NCBI GenBank assembly: GCA_963770915.1
Contig: CAVYRG010000001.1
Span: 1,364,001-1,428,000 of the forward strand
Source: PALSA-270 sp963770915
GTDB lineage: Bacteria; Acidobacteriota; Terriglobia; Terriglobales; Acidobacteriaceae
DNA length: 64,000 nt
Direction: 5' to 3'
Position numbers and translations under genes: made by a program. Below the pieces are notes generated by a model, which saw only the letters and a program-made list of their open reading frames with translations, had not been told where the DNA came from and ran no database searches. Positions within the stretch are counted from its first letter, which is position 1. Each line of letters opens with the position of its first letter. Shown one piece after another: positions 18,682-27,602 of this stretch.

Positions 18682-19878
18682 ATGAAGACAGAAAATCTCC
18701 CATCCACTGTGTTAGCGAAGACCGGTTCCTCCCAGAAGGAAGAATTGGGCTCTCCATTGCCGGGCGTCAGTGAACGGCGCTCATTTCTCAAGGGGCTCGG
18801 GGTTGCCGGTGCGGCATTGACCGCGGGAGCCTTTCTCATTCCCGGCCAAGCCGGCGCGGAAGAGCGCAGCGGGAGCCTAAGCAAAGGTGATGCCGCGATC
18901 CTGCGCTTTTTGGCAGCAGCCGAGATTTTGGAAACCGATCTGTGGATTCAGTACAACGAACTAGGGGGAACTCAGGACACCGAATTCGGCAGCTTCGTCG
19001 GTGGGAACGATGCTTATACCAACGCCCTGAAGGTTCTCGACGGCGACATGGACCAGTACATTCACGACAACACCGACGACGAAATCAGCCACTTCACCTT
19101 CATCAACGCCTACTTGAAGTCGAAGGGCGCGGACACCGTAAGCCTGGAAGCGTTCCGCCACTTGCCCGGGAGCCAGGCCACCGGAGCTAACAAATCGCAG
19201 AAGCGGCTCACCAACCTGATGCACCTGAACGTGGACACCAGTTTCTGGACGCGCTACCGCCTCGACAACCGGAATCCTGATCTCGATCCCAACTTCGTTT
19301 TCCCGCAGGCTGACATCATCAGGAATCGGACGGCCATCCCCAGAACCGACGCCGACCTAGAGGGTCCCTCGACGGCCGTTTCCGGAATTTCGGACCATTT
19401 GCTGGCAATCGCTTTCACCGCCGGTTTCCATTTCTGCTCCATTGAGCAGGGCGGAACGAGCTTGTATCCCTCGCTGGCACAGCGGGTAACCGATCCCGAA
19501 GTTCTGCGCATTCTGCTCAGCATCGGGCCCACCGAAGCCATGCACTTCCAGACCTGGCAGGACAAAGCGGGGAATGCCGTGCCGGTGAGTGACGTCGACC
19601 CGATCACCAAGTCAAGCGTGACCTTCAACGATTTGGCCAACGACATTCCGCAGCCGGAGTCGTTGCAATCGAACCTGATCATGCCGGAGCCTTGCCCCTT
19701 CCTGAGCCGGAGATTCCCCATCTGCTCGATCGTCCGGCCCACCGGCACTAAGGGCGCGGCCATGGGAGCGGTCAACTTTCTGACGGCCAGCGGCCTTTTC
19801 TGGGGTCAGTCGCCAGCGTTCTTTGCGGCCTTGCGAGATTTGGCGGAAGACGCAGATGAGGCCCGGCGCGAGTTCTAG
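18682..19878 (+). CDS. Tat-exported ferritin-like domain protein
   Basis: 398 residues from ATG 18682. A twin-arginine signal (ERRSFLKGLGVAGAALTAGA) near residue 32 marks Tat export. The mature part is helical with ferritin-like spacing of acidic and histidine residues: LAAAEILETDLWIQYNE, then DDEISHFTFINAYL, and later GPTEAMHFQTWQDKAG; these E/H residues could bind a di-metal centre. The family (ferritin-like, annotated in several phyla as stress or desiccation related) has no settled activity. Its position 108 bases before tatA suggests a link between this substrate and its transporter. Confidence 0.75.
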   Translation: MKTENLPSTVLAKTGSSQKEELGSPLPGVSERRSFLKGLGVAGAALTAGAFLIPGQAGAEERSGSLSKGDAAILRFLAAAEILETDLWIQYNELGGTQDTEFGSFVGGNDAYTNALKVLDGDMDQYIHDNTDDEISHFTFINAYLKSKGADTVSLEAFRHLPGSQATGANKSQKRLTNLMHLNVDTSFWTRYRLDNRNPDLDPNFVFPQADIIRNRTAIPRTDADLEGPSTAVSGISDHLLAIAFTAGFHFCSIEQGGTSLYPSLAQRVTDPEVLRILLSIGPTEAMHFQTWQDKAGNAVPVSDVDPITKSSVTFNDLANDIPQPESLQSNLIMPEPCPFLSRRFPICSIVRPTGTKGAAMGAVNFLTASGLFWGQSPAFFAALRDLAEDADEARREF

Positions 19879-19986
19879 TTTCTCAACCACAAGAGTCTCT
19901 CTCCTGCTGTTTTGGGCGGGCGCTGGAGCGGTGGCAGCCAGCGCCTGCATTTTTAGGATCTTCTAAACGCCGCACAAGGAGCGCAT

Positions 19987-20190
19987 ATGTTTGAAGGACT
20001 GTTTCAACCGATGCATCTGCTGGTGATCTTCGCGATTGCACTGCTGGTTTTCGGACCAAAAAAGCTGCCCGAGCTGGGCAAAGGAATCGGCGACGGCATT
20101 CGCGGCTTTAAGGACGCCATGAATCAGAGAGACGAAGAGAAAGAAGCGAGTTCCGCTTCCGCAGCCAACCCAGCGAACCGGGGCGCGTAA
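19987..20190 (+). CDS. tatA: TatA/TatE twin-arginine translocase subunit
   Basis: 67 residues. N-terminal helix HLLVIFAIALLVFGPKKLPE followed by the amphipathic helix LGKGIGDGIRGFKDAMN and a charged tail is the TatA signature (FGPKKLPELG). Forms the pore of the Tat export system with TatBC. ATG 19987 is preceded by AAGGAG. No tatC is present in this window. Confidence 0.93.
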   Translation: MFEGLFQPMHLLVIFAIALLVFGPKKLPELGKGIGDGIRGFKDAMNQRDEEKEASSASAANPANRGA

Positions 20191-20531
20191 TGGGCATCGA
20201 GCTGCTGTTCGGCATTGGCCTTGGGTTCCTGGTGCTGGGTCCCAAGCGCATGCACGAGATGTTAGGGCACCTGGGAAGAGCGAAAGCACGGTTTGACAAA
20301 GCGAGCCGGGAAATTAAGGCGCAGCTGGCGGCGGAACTGGGGAAGGAGACGGCGGCCGGCGATTCCCCGCCGTTCGCCGGAGAGAAAGGAGACATTCCAG
20401 CCAAAGCTGAGAGCGAAGCACCCTCGGGCCTCCGGAGCCTACCAGCTGAATTCAAGCAGGGAGATGGCTTGGCGGGGGAGGGTGAACTTCAGCTCGACCG
20501 CATTGTGGTGATTCTCGATCCAGCGGGGTGA
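20190..20531 (+). CDS. TatB-like translocase protein
   Basis: 113 residues. Begins MGIELLFGIGLGFLVLGPKR, a TatA/B membrane helix and hinge, followed by an amphipathic helix (GHLGRAKARFDKASREIKAQ). The longer helix and GPKRMHE hinge favour TatB, the TatC-bound substrate receptor. Start overlaps the tatA stop by one base (TAATG), so the two are translationally coupled. The last 30 codons overlap the 3' end of the convergent glycosidase on the other strand by 93 bases, so the tail is probably unconserved. Confidence 0.75.
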   Translation: MGIELLFGIGLGFLVLGPKRMHEMLGHLGRAKARFDKASREIKAQLAAELGKETAAGDSPPFAGEKGDIPAKAESEAPSGLRSLPAEFKQGDGLAGEGELQLDRIVVILDPAG

Positions 20532-22103
20532 ACCCAGGGTCTGCAGTTGGCCAGCGGCTTTGAGCTGAGCGTCCTGTTCCGGCGTCAGATTCTGAGGCGA
20601 GCCCATCTGCTTCCAGACCGTGAAGGCGTCGCTGTGCTCGGAGTCAATGCGGTATTGCTGCAGCAGCACGCGCTTCGCCCCGGCGGGCACCCCCGTCAAC
20701 TTCAAGTCGATCGGGGCGTCCGGCGCGGCGACATCGTCGTCATCGTAATTCCATAGCATGACGGAAATTTGGTTGCCGGAGCGCGAGGCGGCGCCGTCAA
20801 CGTCGGGAGACTGCCGGACGCCGGATTGGAGAATGTCTTCCAGGCCAAGCGCGCCGGTGCTCTGCACTTTCAATTCCTGACCGTGCATGAGGCCGGCCAT
20901 GCGAAAAATGTCGAGCACCGGTTTGTCGATTCCCTTGGTGGCCAAAGTACGGAAACCTTCGAAGTAGGGCTGATCATCGTATTCGAAAGCCCAGGTGAGC
21001 GTGCCTTCGAGATTGGTTTTATACTTCGCGGCGAGTTCGCGCTCGCGCTGGATGAGGATGGCCTCATACACCGCATAGAGCGGGCCATTGCGGTAAGCAT
21101 TCGCCGGATTGTTGCGCGCCGAGCACGCGGCACAGCCTTCGGGATCGGATTCACTGAGCACGATGGGCAGGTGCGCGAACCGCGGGAATGTGGTGACGGT
21201 TTGGAAGCCGCTTTCCACGTCGTGAAGCTGCGCCGCCAGGCCCATACGAACGTGGCCGTCCATCATTTCCGGATGGCCTTTGGCGTGAAAGCTGATGAAA
21301 TCAAGCGGGGCGCCGGTTTTTCCGGTCGCGTAGTTCTTGCCGCGAGCGCAGTGCTCTAGAAATTGCTTGAGGAAGGGACCGCCGAGCTTGCCGGCCGGGC
21401 CGCTGCTGGCAGGACCGCCAACGCGAGCCGTGGGCAGGGCGCGTTTCACCGCGTCGGCCGTGATGTCGTAGAGTTTGTCGTACTCCTCAGCCGTGCCATG
21501 CCAGTAGTACATGGTGAGGTCGGGCTCATTCCATACTTCCCAGTACCACGATTCCACTTCGGGTTTCCCATAGCGGGAAATGCAATGCAGCACCCACTGA
21601 TGAACTAACTCAGCCCATTTTTTGTAGTCGTTCGGCGGATAGGCCCAGCCGGTAGCGAGCGGCCCGTGCGGCCAGTCGTGCTGATAGGGATCAGGATGCG
21701 GCGATAGCGCCTTCGGCATAAATCCGATCTCGACGAAGGGCTTGGCGCCGGCTTGCACGTAGGTGTCGAAGATTCGGTCAACGATGGTCCAGTCGTAGAC
21801 CGGCTTGCCGGACGCGTCTTCGGTGTAGGCGTTGGTGGATCCCCATTTGAGCGCGGGCGTGCCGTCGCCGGTGGTGAGGAGATTGTGCGCGCGGATGTAA
21901 ACCGGCGCGGAGCTAAGGCCGCCAAGCTCCGTGATGAGTTCCTTGCCATGCGGCGCGTAGGTGTAGTTGGGCTCGTCGTAGCCGAAGTACCGCCAGATGG
22001 GATGCAGCGGGCCAAGCGGCGCGGCGACATCAACCTGGATGGTAACGGGGGCTTGGGCGCAAAGGGCCAGAGGAAAGAGCAGGAACGTCAGAGGCAAAAG
22101 CAT
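20439..22103 (-). CDS. secreted GH39-like glycoside hydrolase (beta-xylosidase type)
   Basis: 554 residues from ATG 22103; signal peptide MLLPLTFLLFPLALCAQ. A TIM-barrel follows with WYWEVWNEPDLTMYYW near residue 175, the NEP motif carrying the acid/base Glu of clan GH-A, and IVLSESDPEG near residue 310, where the second Glu fits the nucleophile. PTARVGGPASSGP and FISFHAKGHP are typical GH39 strands. The C-terminal 130 residues form a beta-sandwich. Expected to release xylose or a related sugar from plant or microbial polymers in the periplasm. Upstream in-frame sequence to 22361 is antisense to atpC and not part of the gene. Confidence 0.82.
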   Translation of the reverse strand: MLLPLTFLLFPLALCAQAPVTIQVDVAAPLGPLHPIWRYFGYDEPNYTYAPHGKELITELGGLSSAPVYIRAHNLLTTGDGTPALKWGSTNAYTEDASGKPVYDWTIVDRIFDTYVQAGAKPFVEIGFMPKALSPHPDPYQHDWPHGPLATGWAYPPNDYKKWAELVHQWVLHCISRYGKPEVESWYWEVWNEPDLTMYYWHGTAEEYDKLYDITADAVKRALPTARVGGPASSGPAGKLGGPFLKQFLEHCARGKNYATGKTGAPLDFISFHAKGHPEMMDGHVRMGLAAQLHDVESGFQTVTTFPRFAHLPIVLSESDPEGCAACSARNNPANAYRNGPLYAVYEAILIQRERELAAKYKTNLEGTLTWAFEYDDQPYFEGFRTLATKGIDKPVLDIFRMAGLMHGQELKVQSTGALGLEDILQSGVRQSPDVDGAASRSGNQISVMLWNYDDDDVAAPDAPIDLKLTGVPAGAKRVLLQQYRIDSEHSDAFTVWKQMGSPQNLTPEQDAQLKAAGQLQTLGSPRWIENHHNAVELKFTLPRQAISLLEFSW

Positions 22104-22125
22104 TCTTCGCCGCTTCAGAAACACA

Positions 22126-22188
22126 AGGTCCCTCCACTTCGCTCGCTGCGCTGCGCTCCGGTCGGGATGACAGAGTCTCGCACGGGAG
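22126..22188. repeat. dispersed-type GC-rich intergenic element
   Basis: This spacer reads CTCCACTTCGCTCGCTGCGC then GCTCCGGTCGGGATGACA; the complement would encode the peptide CHPDRSAAQRA, which recurs in over-called small genes of many bacterial genomes. It is therefore probably a copy of a dispersed non-coding element between the glycosidase and atpC. Only one copy is seen in this window, so the repeat status is from recall. Confidence 0.4.
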
Positions 22189-22191
22189 CCA

Positions 22192-22596
22192 CTATTTCTT
22201 CTCGGCCACTTGCAGGCGGGTTTCCGCGCGCTGCAGGGCATCGATGGCGCGCGGGTAGTCGGTTTCGGGGCTGGCGCCCTTGAGCCGTTGCTCGGCGCGC
22301 TGCCTGGCTTCCAGCGCGCGCTTCGCGTCAATTTCTTCAGGGCGTTCGCAAGTTTCAGCAAGGATCGTCACTTTATCCGGCAGCACTTCGGCAAAACCCC
22401 AGGCGACGGCGAGGCATTGCGTACCGCCGTCCGCGCGATACGTAATTTCGCCGACGGCAAGCTCGGTGATGAGCGGGGCGTGGCCGGGCAGAATGCCGAG
22501 ATAACCGCTGCGAGCGGGAATCTGAAGCTCTTCGGCGGCAGCGCGCACCACCATCTTCTCCGGGGTAACGATTTCGAGTTGGAAAGAATCCGTCAT
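22192..22596 (-). CDS. atpC: ATP synthase F1 subunit epsilon
   Basis: 134 residues from ATG 22596. MTDSFQLEIVTPEKMVV and ARSGYLGILPGHAPLITEL are the beta-sandwich signature of AtpC; the C-terminal helices (KRALEARQRAEQRLKG) can extend to inhibit ATP hydrolysis. The gene is the last of the atp operon. Its start codon abuts the heptamer array in the spacer from atpD. Confidence 0.95.
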   Translation of the reverse strand: MTDSFQLEIVTPEKMVVRAAAEELQIPARSGYLGILPGHAPLITELAVGEITYRADGGTQCLAVAWGFAEVLPDKVTILAETCERPEEIDAKRALEARQRAEQRLKGASPETDYPRAIDALQRAETRLQVAEKK

Positions 22597-22682
22597 TGGT
22601 CGTTGGTCGTTGGTCGTTGGCGATTCGACGTTGGCACAACGGTTTTGCCAACGACCAACCGCCAAGGACCAACGACCGTTCT
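22596..22682. repeat. inverted pair of 7-base tandem arrays, atpD-atpC spacer
   Basis: TTGGTCG occurs three times from 22596 to 22616 plus TTGG. From 22648 the complement runs as CCAACGA, CCAACCG, CCAAGGA, CCAACGA to 22675. The two arms can pair around a 27-base loop. The array fills the whole spacer from the atpC start codon to the atpD stop. Confidence 0.85.
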
Positions 22683-24124
22683 TACGCTGCCGCTTTCATT
22701 TTCTCCGCTGCTTCCAGAACCTCGTCAATCGTTCCTTTCATATAGAACGCCTGCTCGGGGACGGCGTCGTGTTTTCCGGCGACGATCTCGCCGAAACCTT
22801 TCACCGTGTCCGCGATCTTGACGTAGCGGCCGGCTGCGCCGGTGAACTGCTCGGCGACGTGGAAAGGCTGCGACAGGAATCTCTGGATCTTGCGGGCGCG
22901 GGCGACGGTGAGTTTTTGATCTTCGCTCAACTCGTCGATGCCGAGAATGGCAATGATGTCCTGCAAGTCTTTGTACGTCTGCAGCGTTTTCTTGACTGAC
23001 TGCGCCACGTCGTAGTGCTCGTCGCCGACGATGCGCGGGTCGAGAATGCGCGAAGTCGAAGCGAGCGGATCGACGGCGGGATAGATGCCGATTTCCGTGA
23101 GCGCGCGAGAGAGCACAGTGGTGGCGTCGAGGTGGGCAAAAGCCGTAGCCGGCGCGGGATCGGTGAGATCGTCGGCGGGCACGTAGATCGCCTGCACGGA
23201 AGTGACCGAGCCTTTCTTGGTGGAAGTGATTCGCTCCTGCAACTCGCCCATTTCGGTGGCGAGGTTGGGCTGGTACCCGACGGCGCTGGGCATGCGGCCA
23301 AGCAGCGCGGAAACTTCGGAACCGGCCTGCGTGAAACGGAAAATGTTGTCGATGAAAAGCAGCGTGTCGGCGCCTTCAACGTCGCGGAAATATTCGGCGA
23401 CGGTGAGCGCGGAGAGCGCCACGCGCAAGCGCGCGCCGGGGGGCTCGGTCATCTGGCCGTAGATGAGCGCGGCCTTGGAGTTGGCCGGATCGCCGGGTTT
23501 GATCACGCCCGACTCACTCATCTCCAGCCACAGGTCGTTGCCTTCGCGGGTGCGCTCGCCGACCCCGGCAAACACGGAAAATCCGCCGTGCTGCTTGGCG
23601 ACGTTGTTGATGAGTTCCATGATCACCACGGTCTTGCCCACGCCTGCGCCGCCGAACAGGCCAATCTTGCCGCCCTTGAGGAAGGGCTGAATGAGATCGA
23701 CGACTTTGACGCCGGTCTCGAACATCTCCGCCGTGGTGGATTGCTCGTCGAAGAGCGGGGCGGGGCGATGAATGGGCATCCGCTGCGAGTATTGAATCGG
23801 TCCCAAGAGATCGACGGATTCGCCAATGACGTTCATGATGCGGCCGAGGGTGCCGCGGCCCACGGGAACGGAAATGGGGCCGCCCTGGTCGATGGCGTTC
23901 ATGCCGCGCACCATGCCTTCGGTGGCTTCCATGGCCACGCAGCGCACGCGGCCTTCGCCGAGGTGCTGCTGCACTTCGAGAATGACGTTAACGGGCGAAG
24001 GCACGTTGAAGCCATCACTCACCACCTTCAAAGCCTGATAAATGGGAGGCATGGTGGCTTCGACGAATTGCACGTCGACCGCGGGGCCGGCGATTTGCAC
24101 TACGTGTCCGATGTTTTCAGGCAT
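22682..24124 (-). CDS. atpD: ATP synthase F1 subunit beta
   Basis: 480 residues, normal length. Walker A GGAGVGKTVVIMELINN near residue 155, catalytic GERTREGNDL with the general-base Glu near 190, ALLFIDN-type Walker B (TLLFIDNIFRF) near 255, and the DELSEDQ (ELSEDQKLTV) motif near 400. This is the catalytic subunit of the F1 head. It lies between atpG and atpC; the spacers on both sides carry heptamer repeats. Confidence 0.98.
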   Translation of the reverse strand: MPENIGHVVQIAGPAVDVQFVEATMPPIYQALKVVSDGFNVPSPVNVILEVQQHLGEGRVRCVAMEATEGMVRGMNAIDQGGPISVPVGRGTLGRIMNVIGESVDLLGPIQYSQRMPIHRPAPLFDEQSTTAEMFETGVKVVDLIQPFLKGGKIGLFGGAGVGKTVVIMELINNVAKQHGGFSVFAGVGERTREGNDLWLEMSESGVIKPGDPANSKAALIYGQMTEPPGARLRVALSALTVAEYFRDVEGADTLLFIDNIFRFTQAGSEVSALLGRMPSAVGYQPNLATEMGELQERITSTKKGSVTSVQAIYVPADDLTDPAPATAFAHLDATTVLSRALTEIGIYPAVDPLASTSRILDPRIVGDEHYDVAQSVKKTLQTYKDLQDIIAILGIDELSEDQKLTVARARKIQRFLSQPFHVAEQFTGAAGRYVKIADTVKGFGEIVAGKHDAVPEQAFYMKGTIDEVLEAAEKMKAAA

Positions 24125-24130
24125 AAGGTC

Positions 24131-24194
24131 GGTTCTCGGTTCTCAGTTGCCAGTTCTCAGCTAAAGCAAGTGCCAAATGCAAATTGCGAAAATG
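24131..24194. repeat. 7-base degenerate tandem array, atpG-atpD spacer
   Basis: Units from 24131: GGTTCTC, GGTTCTC, AGTTGCC, AGTTCTC, AGCTAAA, then a second type reading GCCAAAT, GCAAATT, GCGAAAAT up to the atpG stop. The first type matches the array between atpA and atpG; the second is the complement of the atpH-atpA array. Confidence 0.7.
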
Positions 24195-24200
24195 CTGCTT

Positions 24201-25241
24201 CTATTGCGCTGCTGCTCCGCTCACAATCTCGATGATCTCCTTGGTGATCTTCGCCTGGCGGGCGCGATTCATCGCCAAGGTCAGCGAGTCGATCATGTCG
24301 CTGGCGTTGCTGGTGGCCGCGTCCATGGCGGTCATGCGGGCGGCATGCTCGGCGGCAACGGACTCCAGCAGAGCATGAAACACCTGCACTCCAACGAACC
24401 TGGGGAGCAGCCCGCGAAACAACTCGTCGGGCGATTGCTCATAGATATAATCCACCTGCACGGCAAATTTCTTCGCGGCGGCATCCAGTTCGGCGGTATC
24501 GGCAGGGCGTAGGCCCACCCCGGCGCCTTTGGCGGCCTCGGCGACGCGCTCTTTCTGCTCCAGCGTCATCTCTTCCACTTGCGCCAGACTAATTTCCCCG
24601 ATCTGGCCGATGGGCAGGACCTGCTCGACAACCAGACGCTGGGCGACCACCGACTTGAATTCGTTGTAAACAACATATACGGCATCAATCTCGTCGTTGG
24701 TGAAGCGTTCGATGACGCGGTCAGCCAAGTCAGATGCGGTGGCGTATTGCACTTTGTTGAGCACCCCAATGTGTTCGCCGACCAGGGTGGTGCGTGGCGG
24801 CTCCGTCGAATCGGCAGCGCGGGGCGGGGCGGCGGCGAAGCGGCGGCGCAGAAAGTCGCGGCCCTTGCGGCCGATGGCTTCGATCTCGATATTCCGGCCG
24901 GCTTTCGCTTCCAGGAACCGCATGGCGGCCTTGAGGATGTTGGTGTTGAAGGCGCCGGCGAGGCCCTTGTCACCGGTGATGACAAGAAGGAGGACACGGT
25001 TCTCGGGCCGCTGTGCGAGCAAGGGATGCTTGGGTTCGCCGGTTTCGGGATCGTAAATCTCGGCGCGCGACACAATCGACTTGAGTACGTTGGTCAGCAT
25101 CTGGGCGTAGGGGCGCGCGGCCAGGGCGCGATCCTGGGCGCGGCGCAGCTTGGCCGCCGAAACCATTTTCATGGCTTTAGTGATCTGCCGCGTGTTGATC
25201 ACGCTGCGGATGCGGCGGCGAATGTCGAGAATGTTGGCCAT
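24201..25241 (-). CDS. atpG: ATP synthase F1 subunit gamma
   Basis: 346 residues, about 60 longer than the E. coli protein. N-terminal helix NILDIRRRIRSVINTRQITK and C-terminal helix ASNASDMIDSLTLAMNRARQ form the rotor shaft; VITGDKGLAGAFNTNI near residue 88 is the conserved core. The extra length lies in the globular middle, in segments around residues 135-150 (PPRAADSTEPPRTT) and 220-250 (KERVAEAAKGAGVGLRPADT), both absent from the short form. No frameshift evidence. Confidence 0.96.
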   Translation of the reverse strand: MANILDIRRRIRSVINTRQITKAMKMVSAAKLRRAQDRALAARPYAQMLTNVLKSIVSRAEIYDPETGEPKHPLLAQRPENRVLLLVITGDKGLAGAFNTNILKAAMRFLEAKAGRNIEIEAIGRKGRDFLRRRFAAAPPRAADSTEPPRTTLVGEHIGVLNKVQYATASDLADRVIERFTNDEIDAVYVVYNEFKSVVAQRLVVEQVLPIGQIGEISLAQVEEMTLEQKERVAEAAKGAGVGLRPADTAELDAAAKKFAVQVDYIYEQSPDELFRGLLPRFVGVQVFHALLESVAAEHAARMTAMDAATSNASDMIDSLTLAMNRARQAKITKEIIEIVSGAAAQ

Positions 25242-25253
25242 GACAGCAGTTGT

Positions 25254-25362
25254 CAGTTCTCAGTTCTCGGTTCTCGGTTCTCAGTTCTCGGTTCTCGGTT
25301 CTCGGTTCTCGGTTCTCGGTTCTCGGTTCTCGGTTCTCGGTTCTCGGTTCTCGGTTCTCGGT
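25254..25362. repeat. 15-copy 7-base tandem array, left arm, atpA-atpG spacer
   Basis: Fifteen exact-length units from 25254 to 25358: CAGTTCT twice, CGGTTCT twice, CAGTTCT once, CGGTTCT ten times, then CGGT. There are no spacers between units, so it is not a CRISPR. It lies directly before atpG on the operon strand. Confidence 0.97.
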
Positions 25363-25407
25363 AAAGCAGCGCACGGTCATCGTTTTCAGGTCAAGCCGAT
25401 CTTTTCT

Positions 25408-25441
25408 GAGAACTGAGAACTGAGAACTAGTTCTGAGAACT
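25408..25441. repeat. 7-base tandem array, right arm, inverted to the 15-copy array
   Basis: GAGAACT occurs three times from 25408 to 25428, then AGTTCT, then GAGAACT at 25435-25441. These are the complement of the CAGTTCT units at 25254-25358 (AGTTCTC frame), so transcript from this spacer can fold with a loop of about 46 bases. The array ends one base before the atpA stop codon. Confidence 0.9.
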
Positions 25442-25442
25442 G

Positions 25443-26975
<1,533 letters not shown>

Positions 26976-26992
26976 AAGGTCAGTTTCCAGCT

Positions 26993-27083
26993 AGCATTTA
27001 GCAATTAGCATTTGGCATTTGGCACTTAGCCGTTCAGCTCCCTGCCCGGTACAAGCCATCGGCTAACTGCTAATTGCTTCGCG
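26993..27083. repeat. 7-base tandem array with partial inverted arm, atpH-atpA spacer
   Basis: From 26993: AGCATTT, AGCAATT, AGCATTT, GGCATTT, GGCACTT, AGCCGTT (to 27034). The complement element GCTAACTGCTAATTGCT occupies 27062-27078 and runs through the atpH stop into its last codons, so the array and the gene end overlap. TGCTAATTGCT is the exact complement of AGCAATTAGCA in the left arm. Confidence 0.8.
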
Positions 27084-27599
27084 TATCCTCTCCAACTTTC
27101 CCCTTACCGAACCGTCGTAAATCGTGCTGCCGACCTGCACAATGGCGCCGCCCAGAATCGAAGCATCGTTGGTATAGCGAGCCACGACTTTCTTGCCGGT
27201 CAACTTGGCGACTTCCGTCTCCAGCGCGCGCCGCTCGGCCGGGCTGAGTTCTCGAGCGCTGGTGATCACGGCCTCCGTGAAACCCAGGCGCTGGTTGATT
27301 TCCTGCTCCAGCTGTCCGACGATGGGCTGCAGAAAATCCACGCGGCGATGGTCAATCAGCACCGCCATGAAGTTGCGCACGGGCTTGGAAATTTGCATTT
27401 TCGTGACGATCGAATCGAGCAGGGCGCGCTTTTGTTCTGCGGGAATCGAGGGAGCCAGCCATACTTCTCTCAGTTCATTGCTGGAAGCCACCAAGGCGGC
27501 GAGCGACTTGGCTTCCTGCAAGATCTTGGCGGAAGCCAGGCGGCCGTCGAAAATCACGTCGGCGAAGGCACGGGCGTAGGTATGGGTAACGGTGGCCAT
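27063..27599 (-). CDS. atpH: ATP synthase F1 subunit delta
   Basis: 178 residues, the usual length. N-terminal six-helix domain (TYARAFADVIFDGRLASAKI) and C-terminal GLEQEIN-type region (VGQLEQEINQRLGFTEAVIT, ASILGGAIVQVGSTIYDGSV) are typical. It joins the stator stalk to the top of F1. Stop codon TAG is inside an element of the heptamer array. Three bases separate its start from the atpF stop. Confidence 0.95.
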   Translation of the reverse strand: MATVTHTYARAFADVIFDGRLASAKILQEAKSLAALVASSNELREVWLAPSIPAEQKRALLDSIVTKMQISKPVRNFMAVLIDHRRVDFLQPIVGQLEQEINQRLGFTEAVITSARELSPAERRALETEVAKLTGKKVVARYTNDASILGGAIVQVGSTIYDGSVRGKLERIREAISS

Positions 27600-27602
27600 G
27601 CG

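Noticed and set aside
22104..22361. N-terminal extension of the GH39-like protein
   Set aside because: The extra codons read through an intergenic element and antisense to atpC; a signal peptide starts at 22103.
23015..24235. Long open frame antisense to atpD
   Set aside because: Entire length lies opposite a certain atpD gene; due to GC-rich codon use.
25254..25358. CRISPR array
   Set aside because: Units of seven bases in direct contact without spacers; no cas genes.
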